DNA of 64,000 bases, taken from assembly GCF_002105155.1 (NCBI RefSeq), contig NW_019028996.1:310001-374000 (forward strand), in the 5' to 3' direction. The DNA is from Lobosporangium transversale (Eukaryota; Mortierellomycota; Mortierellomycetes; Mortierellales; Mortierellaceae). Positions 58,260 through 64,000 of this stretch are shown here, in pieces. The notes beneath the pieces were generated by a model, which saw only the letters and a program-made list of their open reading frames with translations, ran no database searches and had not been told where the DNA came from. Position numbers and translations under genes: made by a program. Position 1 is the stretch's first letter, and every line of letters begins with the position of its first letter.

Positions 58260-59841
58260 GGTTGATTAGATGTAATTGAATGAACAAGAGGGAAAAAAAA
58301 AAAAAAAAAAAAAAGTATTGAGATAAACACTCAGTCCAGTTCTATATCTGATCCTGTATCCTTAAATGCTTCTTCCTGTAAAACTTCTCTGCTGTCCTGA
58401 TGCTGTAATGAAAAGAAAGAGAATGGAATTATTTGTTCAACTTGGGGTGGTGGTATATATTTTATCCTGATTGGGCTTTGCGGTTTGCACTCTGCACTTT
58501 ATTTCATGGGCATGTTATGATGTTATGTCAAGACATACGTAAACCAAACAAATACCAAGTTTGTCTGTTGTGATTTCGCCCTGATATTCATGATATTTCA
58601 TGCATTACAATGGCGTAGTTGAACAAAGCGTTTTTTCTGAAAACTCACAACAGGCAACTACGACTTTGTAAAGTGATAAAAATGAAAGAGGCGAGACAAG
58701 CAAGTAAGGGCTGTTGAGATTCTTTAACATCCTCTAGTTAGAGTATGTTTGCACGGAAGAAGGGCCATACCGAAGTTCAAGGCCCTGAAAATCAGTACAA
58801 AGAGGAAAGTCAGATGTAAAATAAAGTGTGTCAAGATAAACATATCCTTTTGTTTTCTCCTCTCCCCACAAGGGCTCAGCTATTTCTCATGAGGGCAAAT
58901 GCATGCAAGGGCCTAGAAGTGAAGTGGGGGGAGAGAGCCAACGATGTGTCAGCCGGGCATGATATGTTGCATTGGCAATAACAAAGAAGAAAAGCACATT
59001 TTTCCTTGGACAATCAATCAGGATTTGACAGTCTTTTGCTGTGTTACCATGGAGGCAAAATTTTGCCTGAATAAAGGCAATAATAGGACATGCAGAAAGA
59101 ACGAATCGAATTCGATTTGAGGACACGAACTTGTAAAGACAGAGACAGAGAGACAATCCACAGAGCATCGAACACAGAAACACAGAACACAGAACAGGAG
59201 AGCCTGGCATTAATATTGCAGATTGCAACCAGAGAATGCATTGCACTCAATATTTATTTTCTGTCGATTTTGTCCATGCTCTTTTATTTTATTTTTTTTT
59301 TTTTTTGAAAACATTGCCCATGGATACACTCTGAAAAGAATGAATGAGTTAGTTTGGGGTGAAGGAAGGGGGGAATGTGAAAAAAAAAAAAAAAAAAAAA
59401 AAAAGAGGATTGTTTACAGTTCTATTTTACCTTCTCTTTTCTCTCATTCTCTTTCTTGCCTTTCATTCTCTTGCTCGCCTCAATTGCTCCTTCTCATTCA
59501 TACTCCCAACTCATTTCTTTCTCTGTCTCCCTTCCTCAAAATACGCATCACTAAGTTCCGTTTTTGTCTGTTATTAGCAGGCTCATTAGCCACCTGTCTT
59601 CCTGTTTTTTGACATTCTCCACATCAACATCCCTCTGTGCTTTTTGTTTCATTCAAATAACATATTTTGAACTTCTCATTCTGTTCCTGCAGCTGCACTG
59701 CGGTCTCTAATACGTTTAGCGCACACAGCCACCTAATTTGCCCACCTCCAAAAGCATTTTCAGAACACTTCACTCCATATCCTCTCTCCGTCCTACAGGA
59801 CAATCCAAATAAAGCAAGGAAAAAAAAAAAAAAAAACGCTG
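58260..59841. other. Divergent intergenic region
   Basis: About 1.6 kb between the divergent DHHC gene and the next plus-strand gene. It contains an A run near 58293-58314, another near 59380-59404, a T run near 59289-59306 and a pyrimidine-rich leader from about 59,430. No supported gene. Confidence 0.6.
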
Positions 59842-61332
59842 ATGACCAGCCATCCCAAGTCTGGATGGAGGCTTACTGTCGGGCCTCAATGGTCTTCTGT
59901 TAAGCGTACAGGGCCGGGATCGAGTCCAGCGCCTGGAATGCAGCAGGGCTTTCACTCATCCTACCTTAATGCCATCTCTTCGTCAAATACTAACTCTTCT
60001 ACCCAGCAGCAGCAACAACAACAACGACTACAGTCAACGACTTCCGTAAAAGACAGTGACAGCGACTCTTCTCCCACCAATCGCTTGATCGAGCATCAAA
60101 GAGCACTCCAGCAATTCCATGAAAATCAACGTCAACAACAGCTATATCTAGAGCAGTTGGAGTTGATGCAGCGCCTACAGGCCATGCCTGGCAGCACCAC
60201 TAGGCCATGGTATCCTACTTTTGGGCCAGCAATCACGACCTCATGTACCGATAGCACAATCCAACTCGACAATCCTAATCAGTTTACATTAATCAATAAC
60301 TCAAAGTTCAACCGACACGCTGTCGGCCCACATTGGCGATCGATCCAAAATACAACTGCATACTCTCCTAAACCCTCACCTCCTTCCTCATCCCCACACT
60401 CGCAAACTCCTATTGTCTCGTCACCATCCTCTACATCCAATAACAATATCTCAACTACAGCAGCCCTTCACGCCTACTTATCCGCCAACTATTCTTCCCC
60501 AGCTTCTATTGATCACGCTCGAGCCACCTCCTTTCATCAACAAGATCAAGAGATGAACGCCATTACATCCGAGGATCAAGATGGGCAGTTACCATACTCG
60601 TCTCAACATCCAACGGCCCAACGTCAATATTACCTCTCACACTCCTACCCCCATGATCCACGTCATCACTTGCTGCTCAATAGCACGCAGCCAAGTAGTT
60701 CAAGAGAGGCTCGTGAGACTCTTCCTTTGACCAATCGAGCATCACCCGTACATGCTTCAATTCCCTCCTTCTTATCCTCCTCTTCCTCACTTTGCAGCAA
60801 ACCTTCCCAACTTTCTTATTCAACCCAGTTACCTCAGCCTAGACAGAACTCCAAGCGAAAGGCAGTATGGGACGATGATGATGAGGACGAGGATGAAGGT
60901 GTGAATGAAAGCAATGGGGGTGCTAACCACAATGATGATAAAAATGATGAAGGTATGCACGGTCAAACTCCAGTTCAGTACTTCATACCAGTTGCCATGG
61001 CAACAGGCCAAGGCTCTCAATTGCAATCTACTTCAATTGCTCATCAATATCAAGACTTTGATCAAGAAATGGACAGTACAGAGTCATCTAGTCCAATAGT
61101 CATGGACACGACAATATCAACAACAGTGACAACAACGACGCTGGGTACAGAACAGGATGATATGGGGATTATGACTATTGGAGCCAGTGGTAGCTCAAAT
61201 GAGGTGCAAAAAAGTTCCAATCCCAAGCGGTCAAAGCAGCGACTAACTCAGCATGTGTATGACAGCAAAGGGGAGCAGGTCCAAGATCTGATGAAAGAAT
61301 GCTTTTTTAATGCGGCAGCCTCTTCAAGATGA
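59842..61332 (+). CDS. Low-complexity 496-aa protein with a duplicated VGPxW motif
   Basis: Single-exon frame starting at the ATG at 59842, just after an A run and a CT-rich leader. No known domain is recognised. A short motif occurs twice: WRLTVGPQWSSVKRT at about residues 9-23 and FNRHAVGPHWRSIQNT at about 156-171. Between them is a Gln-rich coiled-coil-like stretch (ALQQFHENQRQQQLYLEQLELMQ is the character; about 85-115). Long Ser/Pro/Thr-rich segments follow, then a KRKAVWDDDDEDEDEG stretch near 335 that could be a nuclear signal next to an acidic patch. The last ~45 residues (KRSKQRLTQHVYDSKGEQV...) look helical and less degenerate. A nuclear or chromatin-associated role is possible but not shown. 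Confidence 0.65.
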   Translation: MTSHPKSGWRLTVGPQWSSVKRTGPGSSPAPGMQQGFHSSYLNAISSSNTNSSTQQQQQQQRLQSTTSVKDSDSDSSPTNRLIEHQRALQQFHENQRQQQLYLEQLELMQRLQAMPGSTTRPWYPTFGPAITTSCTDSTIQLDNPNQFTLINNSKFNRHAVGPHWRSIQNTTAYSPKPSPPSSSPHSQTPIVSSPSSTSNNNISTTAALHAYLSANYSSPASIDHARATSFHQQDQEMNAITSEDQDGQLPYSSQHPTAQRQYYLSHSYPHDPRHHLLLNSTQPSSSREARETLPLTNRASPVHASIPSFLSSSSSLCSKPSQLSYSTQLPQPRQNSKRKAVWDDDDEDEDEGVNESNGGANHNDDKNDEGMHGQTPVQYFIPVAMATGQGSQLQSTSIAHQYQDFDQEMDSTESSSPIVMDTTISTTVTTTTLGTEQDDMGIMTIGASGSSNEVQKSSNPKRSKQRLTQHVYDSKGEQVQDLMKECFFNAAASSR

Positions 61333-62021
61333 TCAAATGACATGTCTACTTTTTATTATATTACCCTTTTCTCTCTTTCTCTCTTCCTCTGCTGGCAATG
61401 TACAGTTTCTTTGTAGATTAGTTTCTATAATGTTATTTATTTCTTTATAAAAGAAAAGAGAGATGGAATGAGCTTGTGCTGCGTTACGAGCCATAGCATG
61501 GCTGTGCGATATGATATGAGTTATTAGCAGAAGCCACAATCTGGACGCGGGTTAGAAAAAGAAGAAAAAAGGTGCAAACGCGTACCAAAGGAAGGATTAA
61601 GAAGGTGAAGTGACGCGTTGCATGGTAAAATTGAATTAAAGTAAGTTAATAGACGGCTACTTAATAAGCATTTCAAATAACTGAAACGGTGCGACGATTA
61701 AAAACGAACGAAATAAGGTAAATAAATAAATAAGATTCGTTAAAAAGTAAACAACGCGTCAACTGGCTCTACAGAAATCTACATGCTAGCTTATCTACAA
61801 CCGTTTTTACTTAATTACAAAGGCGAGGAAGAAACGACATGGACGCGTTGTATTTTGGTTATTTAATTTGTCCTTATATAGTCATCATTAATCCTCCTCT
61901 GTCTCTTTTCTTCTCTCTCTTTCTTCTCCTTCCCTCACTCCTCCCCTTTCATTCCCTCCTGCTGGATACCTGTAACCACAGAGATACCCTAAACTCGATC
62001 TAACCCTACTCCTTTATTCTA
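61333..62021. promoter_or_regulatory. RNR1 promoter region with four MCB boxes
   Basis: ACGCGT occurs exactly at 61578-61583, 61613-61618, 61754-61759 and 61843-61848, i.e. about 175-445 bp upstream of the RNR1 ATG. A near match, ACGCGG, lies at about 61544. In yeasts MBF binds this MluI box and drives G1/S transcription of RNR genes. A CT-rich leader follows at about 61890-61970. The first ~100 bp are the 3' flank of the preceding gene. Confidence 0.7.
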
Positions 62022-62640
62022 ATGTTTGTCTACAAGCGTGGTAAGAACACTCTTATCCCTAGTTGATTATAAAGCTGAACCTAACATAAAAAATTCCATG
62101 ACTGAAATTAATCTCTTACATATCCATCCACATATTCATCCCTCTAATGCCCTCTATCCTTATGCTCTTCGAAAGACGGTAAGGGACCTCATGAGAAAGA
62201 CGAAAGCCGCAGTACTTGAATGAATCGAGCAAAGTGATATTAGATGACTAATCGAGTGATACCTTTACCGATATCTATCTTTTCCCTTTATTCTTTTATG
62301 TATAAAACAGGTCGACAAGAGCGAGTCGAGTTTGACAAGATTACTTCACGTCTTCTCAAACTTTGCTATGGCCTTGATATGAACTACATTGACCCTGTCC
62401 TGATCACTCAAAAGGTAAATAAATATATAAAAAAGCTTACCTCGGCCTGATCCCACCTGATCAAATACAAAATACAAATCAGTTACTATAGTGCTTTTCA
62501 TCTATCACTTCATTGACTCATCTATTTTCTCCTTGTTATCTTCTCCCCTCCACTAGGTTATCTCCGGCGTGCATCTGGGTATCACAACAGTTGAGCTCGA
62601 CAATCTCGCAGCAGAAACTGTAAGTTACCTTTAAAAGATG

Positions 62641-62678
<38 letters not shown>

Positions 62679-64000
62679 AAAAGCTTAGAATCGCATCGCT
62701 AACTTTTTTTTTTTTTTTTTTAACTTGAATTATTGGTTTACAGGCCGCGTATATGACCACAAGGCACCCCGATTATGCTATCCTTGCAGCCCGAGTTGCG
62801 GCTTCAAACTTGCACAAGCAATCCAAAAATGACTTTTCGCAAGTGATCGAGGACCTGCACCGTTACGTCAATCCAAAGACCAACAAGCCTGCACCCATGA
62901 TCAGTGAACAAACTTATGCGGTTGTTATGAGACATGCCGATCAGCTCAACTCAGCCATCGTCTACGATCGCGATTTCAACTTTAACTACTTCGGCTTTAA
63001 GACCCTGGAACGATCATACCTCCTCAAGATCGATGGCAAGATAGTAGAGAGGCCTCAACAAATGCTCATGCGTGTTGCTGTTGGGATCCATGGTGAGGAT
63101 ATCGACAAGGCCATTGAAACTTATAACTACATGTCTGAAAAATATTTTACGCATGCATCTCCGATCCTGTTTAATGCTGGGACCCCAAGGCCTCAAATGT
63201 CAAGTTGTTTCCTCTTGACTATGAAGGATGACTCGATCGAAGGAATTTACGATACCCTCAAGTCTTGTGCCATGATCTCCAAGACTGCTGGTGGGATTGG
63301 CCTTAATGTCCATAACATCCGAGCCTCAGGTTCATATATTGCTGGTACGAATGGTCATTCTAACGGATTGATCCCTATGTTGAGGGTATTTAACAATACC
63401 GCGAGATATGTAGATCAAGGTGGAAACAAGCGGCCAGGAGCCTTTGCCATGTATTTGGAACCTTGGCATGCGGACGTGTTTGATTTTTTGGACCTTCGCA
63501 AGAATACAGGCAAGGAAGAGACTCGTGCTCGAGACTTGTTCCTGGGACTCTGGATCCCTGACCTGTTCATGAAACGAATTGAACAGAATGGCGATTGGAG
63601 TCTCTTTTGTCCTGCTGAGGCGCCTGGTCTACAAGATGTCTGGGGCGAAGAGTTTGAGAAACTCTATATGACCTACGAGCTGGAAGGACGGGCTCGTAAG
63701 ACTATCAAGGCTCAGAAGCTGTGGTTCGCAATCCTGGAGGCTCAAACAGAGACTGGAACGCCCTATATGCTTTATAAAGATGCCTGTAACCGCAAGTCGA
63801 ATCAACAGAACTTGGGGACTATCAAGTGTAGTAATCTCTGTACAGAGATCATCGAATACAGCAGCCCTGATGAGGTCGCTGTCTGTAACTTGGCCAGTAT
63901 TGCTCTTCCTACCTTTGTCATGACTGGTGACAATGGCATTCCAGTATTTGATTTCAAGATGCTCCACAAGATCACTAAAGTCGTAACTCGGAACCTGAAT
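62022..64000 (+). CDS. RNR1: Ribonucleotide reductase large subunit (class I), 3' end outside window
   Basis: Catalytic subunit that reduces ribonucleoside diphosphates to deoxy forms for DNA synthesis. Exons: 62022-62040, 62311-62414, 62557-62619 and 62744 onward, giving 481 residues before the window ends (full proteins have roughly 800-890). The N-terminal ATP-cone is recognisable ([16 protein letters not shown]), though the usual KRDGR reads KRGR here, lacking the Asp. The active-site region shows MSSCFLL (redox Cys), [21 protein letters not shown] (the N-x-C-x-E radical/catalytic triad) and [12 protein letters not shown] (partner redox Cys). The C-terminal CxxC shuttle lies beyond the window. 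The first exon is only 19 nt. Intron 3 contains a ~36-nt A run followed by a ~19-nt T run. Cell-cycle regulation is suggested by four MCB boxes upstream. Confidence 0.96.

Overview
The window is nuclear DNA of a filamentous fungus. Coding exons are interrupted by many short GT...AG introns, the proteins are typical fungal housekeeping enzymes, and intergenic and intronic DNA is AT-rich with very frequent A or T runs of 15-38 nt. A Crinkler-type protein, a Tc1/mariner-type transposase and an Msn2-like zinc finger suggest Mucoromycota, most likely Mortierellomycotina; this placement is inference.

Bases 1-14,000 are an accessory region. A 644-residue predicted protein (minus strand) carries a possible nuclease motif. 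It is followed by a duplicated 150-bp block, a probably intact DD34E Tc1/IS630-type transposase gene, and two orphan genes of 352 and 167 residues. Several repeat families follow: ~120-bp direct repeats, a tandemly duplicated block with A-runs, and three 23-bp palindromic units. The region ends with a complete-looking Crinkler (CRN) gene with ubiquitin-like header, P-loop ATPase and candidate C-terminal nuclease. Two direct copies of a 47-49 bp palindrome with a shared flank lie in the first intron and downstream of the stop of this CRN gene, bracketing the part that encodes the ATPase and C-terminus.

Bases 15,000-34,000 are a dense housekeeping block: MKT1-like regulator, a decayed DDE transposase with chromodomain, Sec66, a DUF4203 membrane protein, a class-V PLP enzyme, 20S proteasome beta6 and beta5 in a head-to-head pair, mitochondrial ribosome recycling factor, and a UBE2G1/Ubc15-type E2. 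Beta6, beta5 and the E2 all belong to the ubiquitin-proteasome pathway.

Bases 33,777-52,552 hold no gene I can support: about 18.8 kb of homopolymer- and microsatellite-rich DNA upstream of a two-finger C2H2 regulator of the Msn2 type. The right end holds a polyQ protein with a mitochondrial-like N-terminus, a DHHC palmitoyltransferase, a large low-complexity protein, and the first 481 codons of ribonucleotide reductase large subunit, whose promoter has four exact ACGCGT (MCB) boxes.

Gene models were spliced by hand: I required GT...AG introns, matching phases and family similarity. Functional calls come from motif recognition, not database searches.
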